Positions 17,362 to 25,655 of a DNA stretch of 64,000 bases are shown here, piece by piece (position 1 is the stretch's first letter; each line of letters begins with the position of its first letter). The notes beneath the pieces were generated by a model. The model did no database searches. It was not told where the DNA came from and saw only the letters and a program-made list of their open reading frames with translations. The position numbers were made by a program, and so were the translations under genes. Origin of the DNA: NIOZ-UU13 sp964417935 (GTDB taxonomy: Bacteria > Planctomycetota > Phycisphaerae > Sedimentisphaerales > Anaerobacaceae); NCBI GenBank assembly GCA_964417935.1, contig CAYQKF010000011.1:1-64000 (forward strand). Direction: 5' to 3'.

Positions 17362-17778
17362 ATGCAAAAAGATTTGAAAATAGGAATGCTCCTGGGCCTG
17401 GTACCGGTAATGGCCGTTATGCTCTGGCTCTCTACCGGCCCAAGCCTGAGTCCGAAAGCAGCAGGGCCGAACCCTCGCAGTAATCTACCTCCACAGAAAG
17501 ACTCTGCCACGACAAATAATTTTTCGACAAACGGCTTAACCGCACAGAGCACAGAAGATAATCAATCAAAACCGCCGGATTCAACGATATATGAACAAAC
17601 CGAGAAGATAAAAACCCAAAAATTCCACATCGTACGCGAAGGAGAGACTCTTTCCGAGATTTCTCGCAAATATTACGACTCCGCAAATAAATGGCAAAAA
17701 ATTCTCGATGCCAACCGCCAAACAATAAAGGATGTGAATAAAATCAGGCCAGGTACGAAACTAATCATCCCCGACTAA
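17362..17778 (+). CDS. Membrane-anchored LysM-domain protein
   Basis: A 138-residue protein. An N-terminal hydrophobic helix (KIGMLLGLVPVMAVMLWLS) could be a membrane anchor or uncleaved signal. A low-complexity linker rich in Pro, Ser, Thr and Asn follows, then one LysM domain at the C terminus (FHIVREGETLSEISRKYYDS...ILDANRQTI...IRPGTKLIIP). LysM binds peptidoglycan or related N-acetylglucosamine polymers, so this probably tethers to the cell wall outside the inner membrane. I chose the ATG at 17362 because upstream codons run through the repeated palindrome. Confidence 0.82.
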   Translation: MQKDLKIGMLLGLVPVMAVMLWLSTGPSLSPKAAGPNPRSNLPPQKDSATTNNFSTNGLTAQSTEDNQSKPPDSTIYEQTEKIKTQKFHIVREGETLSEISRKYYDSANKWQKILDANRQTIKDVNKIRPGTKLIIPD

Positions 17779-18153
17779 ACTCAAAAAACAAAGGGGGAAA
17801 AAGCCCAACGTCATTGCGAGCGCCAGCGAAGCAATCTCAAGGTATCGCATTGCAACCAGTTATACCAATTATAGTTAAAAATTGCCGAAAAAATTGTACA
17901 TTATACTAACTGAGAGGGCCTGGATTCCTGCTTTCGCAGGAATGACAAGGTCGGGTAATCGGCAATCAATAAATAGAATTGATATTACACAAGATTGCCG
18001 CGTCGTCCCGCACCAATTGAGCTTAGGCTCACGCCTAATTGGTGCGGGACTCCTCGCAATGACTACGAAATTAAGGAAATGCCATTTCTAACAGTACAAT
18101 ATCCCTTGTCAAATGGTGTCTTGTCTTATCCGGCCTGACTCGAATCACCAGAA
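17779..18153. repeat. Intergenic stretch filled with interspersed hairpin repeats
   Basis: It contains CGTCATTGCGAGCGCCAGC (from 17811), GGATTCCTGCTTTCGCAGG followed by AATGAC (17922-17946), and an inverted repeat CCCGCACCAATTGAGC... / ...AATTGGTGCGGG at 18007-18049. All are related to copies elsewhere in the window. No gene is supported. Confidence 0.5.
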
Positions 18154-18909
18154 TCACAAGGCTGTTGCCGCCTCTCTGTCAACCAGCCAGGTAACCTTAT
18201 TAAGAATGGGCCAAAGGGCATGAATAGGATAGCGCACTTCATCCGGCTCGCTAATCAAAACCTCTTTCAAAATGCCTGCCTTTTCCTGGCCGGAAACCAG
18301 CACAACCAAACGACAGGCAGCACACAAAACCGGATGTGTCAAGGTTATCCTGTTAAGCTTCTCGTCCAAAACATAAACAACACACGCCAGATCTTCGGTA
18401 TCAAAACGTGCATAGGAATTCGGAAACAGCGATCCGGTATGCCCCTCAGCACCCATCCCAAGTATAATCAAATCAAATTCAGGCCCCTGGTTTTCATCGA
18501 GGCCGAAGACCTCTCGAATGGTTTGTTCGTAGCTGTCGGCCGCAGCCTTGAAATCATCATACTCGGTGGGGATTCGATGAACGTTCTCCTGGGGGATGGC
18601 AACTTTAGTCAAAAAGGTGTCGGCAGCCAGCTTGTAATTGCTCCATTGTGAATCCGGCTGGACATATCGCTCGTCAACCCAGAACAACTGTATCTTATCC
18701 CAGGGCAGAGAGTTCGCCTGCGGCACATCGCCGAGCAGCTCAAAAAAACGTCTTGGGGTATTCCCTCCCGATATAGCCACATAAAAGGCGTCCTTTTCTT
18801 TTATCGCCTTTTGCGCCTCGGCAACAAAAAGCTCGACACTTCTTTGCGCAAGAGTCTCAGAGTCTGAAGTAATTTCAACATTCGGTTTACGTTTTGCAGT
18901 AGTCTCCAT
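18154..18909 (-). CDS. pgl: 6-phosphogluconolactonase
   Basis: A 251-residue cytosolic enzyme that hydrolyses 6-phosphogluconolactone to 6-phosphogluconate, the second step of the oxidative pentose phosphate pathway. Family signatures: FYVAISGGNTPRRFFELL (about 42-59), IQLFWVDERYV, NVHRIPTE, FDLIILGMGAEGHTGSLFP and the late VTWLVDREA. Length is typical of the DevB/Pgl type. No zwf or gnd is adjacent, so it is not in a pathway operon here. GGCGGTG precedes the ATG. Confidence 0.93.
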   Translation of the reverse strand: METTAKRKPNVEITSDSETLAQRSVELFVAEAQKAIKEKDAFYVAISGGNTPRRFFELLGDVPQANSLPWDKIQLFWVDERYVQPDSQWSNYKLAADTFLTKVAIPQENVHRIPTEYDDFKAAADSYEQTIREVFGLDENQGPEFDLIILGMGAEGHTGSLFPNSYARFDTEDLACVVYVLDEKLNRITLTHPVLCAACRLVVLVSGQEKAGILKEVLISEPDEVRYPIHALWPILNKVTWLVDREAATAL

Positions 18910-19089
18910 AATTTCACCGCCTTTGCCCCCTGTTCTGGCAGGGACGTCATTCCCGCGGGAGCGGAACTGGATAAAACCTACATGTAAATGTTAGCTGCTT
19001 CGCGGACAGTTAATAAATTCGTACAGAAAGCATCATCGCGCCTCCACCGCCGATTTGTTCTCATACGAGAAAATCCACTGCAACTTCGA

Positions 19090-19118
19090 ATCATATTCCC
19101 ACCCCTTTCATTGCACAA
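19090..19118 (-). promoter_or_regulatory. Candidate promoter for pgl
   Basis: On the minus strand TTGTGC (19118-19113) and TATGAT (19095-19090) are separated by 17 bases, giving a leader of about 170 bases before pgl. The leader includes a short GGGACGTCATTCCCGCGGGAG-type repeat piece near 18940. Nothing else is seen in 18910-19235. Confidence 0.45.
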
Positions 19119-19235
19119 ATGCAACCTGTAATTATTATCTGCTTTTAGAGATGTTCTGGCCAGAATTTTTTTAAAAAATTCCACTATTTGTTAACTTCAA
19201 CCCCCAAAACAAGTTATAGAGCAATCCGGCACCAA

Positions 19236-19526
19236 TCAGGTAATATCATCAATCTCCCACATAAACGCCTTTATGCCTTCCGAAGCCCGTTTCTCTCGCA
19301 TTTGGCGGACAATCTCCATTACTTCTTTGGCCTTGGCCTGGTCGGTAACAACAAAGGTACCGCAATTTATCCCGGGCCAAACATCGATATTCAAATGTGG
19401 TTCACTTGCCTTGCCTCTGCCTAAGGTATTCGGGAATTTGGTATAGCAGTCAATGCCCACGGACTCGAGAGCTTCATTCACTTCTTCATCCATCGCCGCA
19501 TTGTGCACAATCAAAACAGCCTTCAT
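19236..19526 (-). CDS. PG0541-like transporter-associated protein
   Basis: A 96-residue soluble protein with a short alpha/beta fold: MKAVLIVHNAAMDEEVNEAL at the N terminus, NTLGRGKASEPHLN in the middle and GTFVVTDQAKAKEVMEIV towards the end. It resembles the small PII-like family often encoded directly after RND pump genes (PG0541 type). The role is not settled in general; regulation of the pump is a reasonable guess. It starts 2 bases after the RND stop. Its last codons and 3' flank have a decayed second copy at 25600-25680. Confidence 0.75.
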   Translation of the reverse strand: MKAVLIVHNAAMDEEVNEALESVGIDCYTKFPNTLGRGKASEPHLNIDVWPGINCGTFVVTDQAKAKEVMEIVRQMREKRASEGIKAFMWEIDDIT

Positions 19527-19528
19527 AA

Positions 19529-22500
19529 TTAACCTCTTACACCGGAAGTCTTAAAACCTTCAAACACACTGTAAAGAGTCGGCATCAAAATCAGTGTAAT
19601 GACGGTCCCGACAAACAGCCCACCAATTATCGTTACGGCAAACGGCACCCAAATTTCGGAACCCTCCCCTCTTGACAAAGCCAGGGGAGTCAGAGCTAAC
19701 ATTGTAGTGCAACTGGTACATACCACAGGGCGTAATCTGCTGCGTCCCCCCTCAATGATTGCCGAATAGACATCGAGCCCACGTCGTCGCAGTATGTTAA
19801 GATAACTAATAAGAACAATTCCGTCATTCACTACAATACCGACAAGCATAATCAGCGCAAGAAAGCTGACAACACTCATCGCCTGAGAAGCCAGGGCCAA
19901 TGCAATAATTACGCCGACAATACCAAAGGGTATCGAAAGAAATATAATAAATGGGTCACGGAACGACTCAAACTGTGAAGCCATCACCATATATACCAAA
20001 ACCATCCCTAAACCCACAGCAATCACTAATAGCCTGAATGCCTCTTGCTTTTCTTCTTCGGCACCGGCAATTTTATAACTAAAGCCGGGCGGCGCGGGAA
20101 TCTTATCAAGCGCTTTCCTCACGTCCTTTGCCACCGAACCGAGGTCTCTGCCGCTGATTTCTGCGGAAACCGTAATATAGCGAGCCTGGTCTTTTCGCTC
20201 GATCTTTGTTGGTCCCAAGCCCTGCTGGATTTCAGCGATATTAGCCAGGCTAACCCGGCCTCCACCGGGCATACTTATGGGCACATCTCGCAAATCTTCA
20301 ATCCTGTCCCGGTCTTTTGGCTGAAGCCGGACTTCTACATCATATTCATCTCCGCCCTCGCGATATCTCGTCGCGGTGCTGCCGGCAAAAAATGTCTCTA
20401 CCTGTTTACCGACTGTTCTGACATCAAGCCCCAAATTAGATGCCTTCTCGCGGTCAATGACAACCTTAACCTCCGGCTTTTCCTCTTTTCGGCTTATCTG
20501 CACATCCTCCACACCTTCAACAGTAGCTATCACAGAGCTAACGGCCTCGGCGTAAGTACTCGCTTCATCCATATCATGCCCGCAAAGTTCAACCGCCAAT
20601 TGTCCACCGCTGCCAAACATGATTCCCGTAAGGGGGTCCTCCGCACTGTAGCGAACAGTTGCTCCCGGTATCTTATCCGTGATTTTGCGAAGTCTTTTTA
20701 TCAGGTCATTTGGCGAAGCATCGCGCTGCCTCTTAGGTTTCAAGCTGATAAAGAGAATACCCTTATAGCTTTCTTCATCTGAAGCAATGCCTCCCCCGCC
20801 AGCCTCACCATAAACACCCCAACGAATAAAACTGTCCCGCTTTTCAGGAACATTATTTTCCGTTATTGTCTGCAGCTGCTGCGCCACGACCCCGGTACGC
20901 TCATATCTTGTACCGATCGGCAGCTCATACTCTGCCGATACTCGATTTTGGTCCTGCTCGGGGAAAAATTCAGTACCGATAAAGCCAACAATCCCAATGC
21001 TCCAAACAAACAAAACAATACAGGAAACAAAAACCGTTTTGCGATTATTCAGCGACCAGTTCAGGAACTTGACGTACAGTTGCTCCATTTTGGCGAAAAC
21101 TTTCTCCCCCAAATGGTAAAATAAGTCTAATAATAACCTCTCCGCAGGATGCCTTACGTCAGATGAGTTCGAATTATGAACCCTCAGAAATCTTGAACAC
21201 AACATTGGCACGAGCATAAGGGCGGTAAACAGTGAAGCCACCAGGGCCATTGTTACAATAGCCGCGAACTGTCCGAATACAATCGCCGCTATTCCGCCTA
21301 CAAACATAATCGGTGCAAAAATCGAAATGGTCGTCAGTGTCGAAGCAATTACAGCTACACCTACTTCATTTGCGCCGAAAACGGCGCCTTCCTTCGGCCG
21401 CTCTCCTTTATGACGATGACGATTGATGTTGTCAACAACAACGATGGCATTATCAACCACAAGACCAACTGCAACAGCTAAGCTGGCTAATGAATCGGTA
21501 TTAATCGTGTAATCAGCCAAGTACATCAACAGAAATGTAATTATCAACGATGTTGGAATTGCAACGGCAACTATAATACTGGCCCGCAGGTCTCGGAGGA
21601 AAAAAAGGAGCACTATAAAAACAAAGAAAACAGCCCAAAAAACCGTGTTACGCAAAGTGGCCACAGAGGCCAAAATAAACTCGGAATTATCCATCACCAT
21701 CTTGGGCTTAACATCGGGCGGCAAATTTTTCTTTATCTCGTCAAGTTTTTGCCTAACCGCCCGCGCCACCTCCACCGTATTTTTGCCGCTCTGCTTTTGA
21801 ATAAATATCGCCATTGCCTTTTGACTGTTCATGCGTACCTCATACGTACGCTCTTTGAAGAAATCCCTTACTTCGGCAACGTCTTTTAACTTTATCGGTA
21901 TTCCGTTACGGCGGGCAATCACAACTTCAGCAACCTCCTGGGGACTCGAAAATTCCTCAGGCGTGCGTAACAAATAGTCCTTGTAACCGGTCTTTATGTT
22001 ACCGCCGGGAGTACTAATGTTCTGAGCGGCAAGAGCTAAGCTCATCTCTGTAACTGATAAATTCAAAGCCGCCAGTTTATCCCTGTCGATATCAACCCGA
22101 ATCTGCCGCTGCAAACCGCCACCGGCTGTAACCGAAGCCACCCCTTCGACCCGCTTGAGCGGGTCAACTATCTCGTCATCAACTATATCCTGCAAATCCG
22201 GATAGCTGTCCTCAGCCGTAAAAGCAATAATTGCAATTGGTATCATTGAAAGGTCAAACTTGAAAATAAGCGGATTTTCCGCCTCCTCCGGTAATCGGTC
22301 CCTAATTAAATCAATCTTTTCACGCACATCGTTGACATGTTCATCTATTTTCTCACCCCAGGCAAACCTCAATGTCACCGCTGACATTCCCTCTTTGGAG
22401 ACCGAAATGACCTCGTCAACTCCGGAAATAGTGCTCAGAGTATCCTCCATCGGCTCGGTTATCAATGTCTCCACTTCTTCGGGCCCCGCCCCCTGATACG

Positions 22501-22648
22501 CTGTTAGAATTGAAACAGCCGGTATTTCCAGGTCCGGCATCAAGTCCAGTCCCAGCATTGACATCGAGACCAGGCCCAAAACTACCATTGCAACAAAAAT
22601 CATCAAGGTGGTTACCGGCCTGTTTACGGAAAGCTGCGCAAGTTTCAT
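19529..22648 (-). CDS. RND-family efflux pump permease, system 1
   Basis: A 1039-residue inner-membrane proton-driven pump of the AcrB/HAE superfamily. It shows the N-terminal helix (NRPVTTLMIFVAMVVLGLVS), the first porter loop (YQGAGPEEVETLITEPMED), the helix with paired acidic residues needed for proton relay (GLVVDNAIVVVDNI), the duplicated second half (FFPEQDQNRVSAEYELPIG) and the late GGRSRLRPVVCTSCTTMLAL. The substrate cannot be told from sequence. Its start overlaps the adaptor stop by 4 bases, and the PG0541-like gene follows at once, so the four genes with the TolC-like gene form one operon. Confidence 0.92.
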   Translation of the reverse strand: MKLAQLSVNRPVTTLMIFVAMVVLGLVSMSMLGLDLMPDLEIPAVSILTAYQGAGPEEVETLITEPMEDTLSTISGVDEVISVSKEGMSAVTLRFAWGEKIDEHVNDVREKIDLIRDRLPEEAENPLIFKFDLSMIPIAIIAFTAEDSYPDLQDIVDDEIVDPLKRVEGVASVTAGGGLQRQIRVDIDRDKLAALNLSVTEMSLALAAQNISTPGGNIKTGYKDYLLRTPEEFSSPQEVAEVVIARRNGIPIKLKDVAEVRDFFKERTYEVRMNSQKAMAIFIQKQSGKNTVEVARAVRQKLDEIKKNLPPDVKPKMVMDNSEFILASVATLRNTVFWAVFFVFIVLLFFLRDLRASIIVAVAIPTSLIITFLLMYLADYTINTDSLASLAVAVGLVVDNAIVVVDNINRHRHKGERPKEGAVFGANEVGVAVIASTLTTISIFAPIMFVGGIAAIVFGQFAAIVTMALVASLFTALMLVPMLCSRFLRVHNSNSSDVRHPAERLLLDLFYHLGEKVFAKMEQLYVKFLNWSLNNRKTVFVSCIVLFVWSIGIVGFIGTEFFPEQDQNRVSAEYELPIGTRYERTGVVAQQLQTITENNVPEKRDSFIRWGVYGEAGGGGIASDEESYKGILFISLKPKRQRDASPNDLIKRLRKITDKIPGATVRYSAEDPLTGIMFGSGGQLAVELCGHDMDEASTYAEAVSSVIATVEGVEDVQISRKEEKPEVKVVIDREKASNLGLDVRTVGKQVETFFAGSTATRYREGGDEYDVEVRLQPKDRDRIEDLRDVPISMPGGGRVSLANIAEIQQGLGPTKIERKDQARYITVSAEISGRDLGSVAKDVRKALDKIPAPPGFSYKIAGAEEEKQEAFRLLVIAVGLGMVLVYMVMASQFESFRDPFIIFLSIPFGIVGVIIALALASQAMSVVSFLALIMLVGIVVNDGIVLISYLNILRRRGLDVYSAIIEGGRSRLRPVVCTSCTTMLALTPLALSRGEGSEIWVPFAVTIIGGLFVGTVITLILMPTLYSVFEGFKTSGVRG

Positions 22649-23793
22649 TTGATATCCTCTATTCGTACAACCTCGACACCCATCCCGTCGGCTAAATAAT
22701 TCATCCCGTTAACCACAAGCGTCTGTCCCTCTTTTAAACCATTAGTTATTTCATATCTGTCCGCTTGTTCTATACCAATCTCAACAAAATGTTTACGAGC
22801 AATTTTGCCGGCACTTTCCTCTTCAACCACATACACATAATGCTCATCAATCTTACCTCCAAGAACAACATCACGCGGGATAACAACTACATTGTCTTTT
22901 CGCTTTGTAATTAAAGTTACCCTTGCAAACATACCCGGCTTCAGCAGCAATGCTTCATTATCAAGACGTATCTCAACTTGTATTGTATGTGTTTGTGCAT
23001 CAAGAGCCGGATGGATTGAATGCACGCCCGCATCAAATACCCTTCCGGCAAATGCATCAACTTTGATATTGGCAGGCATCCCAACAGTAATTTGGGCACC
23101 GTACTTTTCGGTAGCGGCAACAATTACTCTTACCGTCTTCATATCGGCAATAGTGACAATCTGGTCCCCCGACCTAATCAGATTACCCTCGTCAATATGT
23201 TTGGCCGTTACTATCCCGTCAATAGGCGAGACAATCATGGATTCGCGCAGATTTATTTGAGCAAGCTCCAGATTGGCCTCGGCTAAACTCAAACTTGCCG
23301 CCGACAATTCAGCAGCGGTTACAGCTTTATCTTTGCTCTGCTCTGTAGCCGACCCGCCTTCGTATAAGGCAACAATACGCTTCTTTTCACGCTCGGCATC
23401 GGCCAGCTCAATCTCTTTAGCTTTAACACTGGCCTTAGCCGCAGCCAATTGAGCTAAGTAAACATCGTGGTCGATAACCGCAAGCTGCTGACCCTTTTTG
23501 ACCGACACACCCTCTTCAACCGCAACCAAATCACCCTCATCCGAAAGAACACTCAGGGATTCGACTCGTCCGGCGACCTTCGACGCTACCTCTACAATCT
23601 GGTTTGCTTTTATCCAGCCGGTCAGCTCTATCGTCTCTTCTATAGAGCCTGAGCTTACCACTTCGACCTCAACAGGAACGGTCTTTTCCTCCTCCAGAAT
23701 TTCAGCGGGCTTTCGCATAAACCCAAACCAGAACGTAACAAACACCACTGCCAATGCTATTAGCCAATATAAAATTCTTCTGATTACTTTCAT
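22645..23793 (-). CDS. RND periplasmic adaptor (membrane fusion protein), system 1
   Basis: A 382-residue adaptor linking pump and outer-membrane channel. N-terminal anchor helix (ILYWLIALAVVFVTFWFGF), a lipoyl-like half (GWIKANQIVEVASKVAGRVESL), a helical hairpin of about 70 residues (AQLAAAKASVKAKEIELADA), the second half (SPIDGIVTAKHIDEGNLIRSG) and a beta-barrel/MP domain to the end. Typical HlyD/AcrA family length. It overlaps the permease by 4 bases and lies 130 bases after the TolC-like gene. Confidence 0.92.
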   Translation of the reverse strand: MKVIRRILYWLIALAVVFVTFWFGFMRKPAEILEEEKTVPVEVEVVSSGSIEETIELTGWIKANQIVEVASKVAGRVESLSVLSDEGDLVAVEEGVSVKKGQQLAVIDHDVYLAQLAAAKASVKAKEIELADAEREKKRIVALYEGGSATEQSKDKAVTAAELSAASLSLAEANLELAQINLRESMIVSPIDGIVTAKHIDEGNLIRSGDQIVTIADMKTVRVIVAATEKYGAQITVGMPANIKVDAFAGRVFDAGVHSIHPALDAQTHTIQVEIRLDNEALLLKPGMFARVTLITKRKDNVVVIPRDVVLGGKIDEHYVYVVEEESAGKIARKHFVEIGIEQADRYEITNGLKEGQTLVVNGMNYLADGMGVEVVRIEDIK

Positions 23794-23923
23794 TTTGTCT
23801 GCCCCTGTCAGGATTAAATTGAAAAATTAAAACTAAAAAATCAAAATTGTGGAATCCGGTACTAAAAACAAGTACCGGATGACTTCCTTAATTTTACATT
23901 TTGCCTTTTACATTTTTATTTTC

Positions 23924-25420
23924 CTATTTGGCCTGACCTTCGGGTTCAGCAGCTTCATACATTGTTAGAGTTCCCATTGCTTTGTGCAAATCCAATTTCG
24001 CAATTATGTGCGAGTATATAGCCTGGTAATGGTTTACCCTTGCCGTCGTTAAAGCAGCCTGGGCGTCTATCATCTCAACCTGCGTATTTGTGCCCTGCTT
24101 GTAACCTACTTCCGCAAGTCGCAGCCCTTCTTTTGCCCTGGTAAGATTCAACCGCTGAGACTCAACAAACTCCTGGGCATCCTCAATACTTAGCAGCGCC
24201 TTTGTCAATTCAAACAAAGCAGTCTCTTCGGCATCAATTAAATCTATCTGCGCTTGTCTAACTCGTGCTTTCTGCGCAATTAGCTCACCTTCGCGAGATA
24301 AGCCGTCAAATATAGGCAGTGTCGCCATAACGCCGACCTGCCAGAGATGACCCCACTCAATCTCCGTCCTGTTACCCGGGTCGGGCTTCGACCAGATATT
24401 TTCATAATAGCTACTAATAGTCGGCCAATATCGCCTCCTTGCAATTCTAAGCAGCTCCTTTTGATATTTTATATCAAACTCGCGACTAAATAAATCAGGA
24501 CGACTCCGATAAGCAGCTTCAATGGCTTCTTCCATTGTCATTTCTGAAGAAACGTAAACCAGCTCATCCGAAAGATTAAAGTCACTATCCTGCGAAACAC
24601 CCATTATCTTCAGTAGCTGCGTTTTTGCCACATTGATAGCATTTTTGTTCCGTATCAGTTCAGCCTGGAAATTCGACAGTTCCACTTCAGCTCGCAGAAC
24701 GTCAAAATCAGAGGCGACGCCGCCCTGCCGCCTCTGTTTGACATTATCAAGATGCGCCTGAGCCGAGCGAACGGCATCAGCACTAATTTGAAGTAAATGC
24801 TGATTGAGCAGTACATCGTAATAGGAATAAGCTGCTGTATAAATCAAGTCCTGAACCGCCGCTCGAACCGTCTGGTCAACGAGCAGGGAAAACAATTTGG
24901 CAGCATTTATCCTTGCTGGTATTGAACCGCCGGAAAAAACCGGTTGAGTCACCCGAAGACCCGCAGAATAAGCATGTATATCACCCGTTGTAAATGTGCC
25001 GCCAGGGCCAAGGCCAGGAATAGCAGGAATACTCATGGATGAAACCTCATCAACCTCTTGCCAGCTTCCAGTCAGATCTACTGTGGGCAGAATTGCTGAG
25101 TAGGATTTCAGCCGTTCTCCACGGGCAATCTCCTTTTCCTGGATGATACGCTGCAACACTTTATTGTTCACCATCGCCAGCTTTAAGCAGTCTTCGATGC
25201 TTAATTCGCCGCTGATATGTGTTTGAGACTGCTCCTGGCGCTCTTTGCGATGCTTCCACTGCCGGTACGCAACCTCTCTCGACAAACTAACATCTTCATA
25301 AAATTGCTCACTGCTGACACAGCCAGCCAAAAACAGAGGACAGAGGGCAAAGAACAGAAGACAAACCCTGACTTCTGATTTCCGTCTTCTGACTCCTGAT
25401 TTCTGCCATAATAGTTTCAT
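23924..25420 (-). CDS. TolC-family outer-membrane efflux lipoprotein, system 1
   Basis: A 498-residue outer-membrane channel. A lipobox ends at LFLAGC (Cys34). Two TolC-type halves follow with long helices (DCLKLAMVNNKVLQRIIQEK, HLDNVKQRRQGGVASDFDVLRAEVELS, and LTRAKEGLRLAEVGYKQGTN). The basic start of the signal sequence (KSGVRRRKSEVRVC) is encoded by an AGAAGTCAGAAGTC-like interspersed repeat that recurs near 49129, so the true start may differ. It begins a separate operon segment 235 bases after system 2. Confidence 0.88.
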   Translation of the reverse strand: MKLLWQKSGVRRRKSEVRVCLLFFALCPLFLAGCVSSEQFYEDVSLSREVAYRQWKHRKERQEQSQTHISGELSIEDCLKLAMVNNKVLQRIIQEKEIARGERLKSYSAILPTVDLTGSWQEVDEVSSMSIPAIPGLGPGGTFTTGDIHAYSAGLRVTQPVFSGGSIPARINAAKLFSLLVDQTVRAAVQDLIYTAAYSYYDVLLNQHLLQISADAVRSAQAHLDNVKQRRQGGVASDFDVLRAEVELSNFQAELIRNKNAINVAKTQLLKIMGVSQDSDFNLSDELVYVSSEMTMEEAIEAAYRSRPDLFSREFDIKYQKELLRIARRRYWPTISSYYENIWSKPDPGNRTEIEWGHLWQVGVMATLPIFDGLSREGELIAQKARVRQAQIDLIDAEETALFELTKALLSIEDAQEFVESQRLNLTRAKEGLRLAEVGYKQGTNTQVEMIDAQAALTTARVNHYQAIYSHIIAKLDLHKAMGTLTMYEAAEPEGQAK

Positions 25421-25655
25421 GTCTTCACCTTGTTAGATAATAAGTACCTAATATGTTCACCTCGTTCTGTAACAGATATCTAACGGGGTGAAACTCGCTA
25501 AATAAATTATATGTTGTCCTGTCGCGACTTGGCTTCTCCAAGCCGAGCCACGACGGGCTCTTTTTAATAAAACCTCTAACAGTACTATTTGTTAGCTTCC
25601 AATCCCAAAATAAATTATAGAGCAACCCCGCACCAATCGGGCAATATCGCCAATC
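25421..25655 (-). pseudogene. Gap between the two efflux systems with 3' remnant of a second PG0541-like gene
   Basis: Bases from about 25589 to 25680 align with the 3' end and downstream flank of the PG0541-like gene (19183-19270): both have ACTATTTGTTA, TTATAGAGCAA and GCACCAATC in the same order. The body of the gene is missing, leaving only the last codons fused to the preceding pump gene. A hairpin on the plus strand (CGACTTGGCTTCTCCAAGC region, about 25518-25556) runs into TTTTT. A TATAAT lies on the minus strand at 25511-25506 and could help drive system 1. Confidence 0.55.

Noticed and set aside
18978..19184. A 68-codon minus-strand frame before pgl
   Set aside because: It overlaps the likely pgl promoter, has an odd composition and no ribosome site.
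20045..20782. A 245-codon frame antisense to the system 1 RND pump
   Set aside because: It lies wholly opposite a conserved pump gene and has no recognisable domain.
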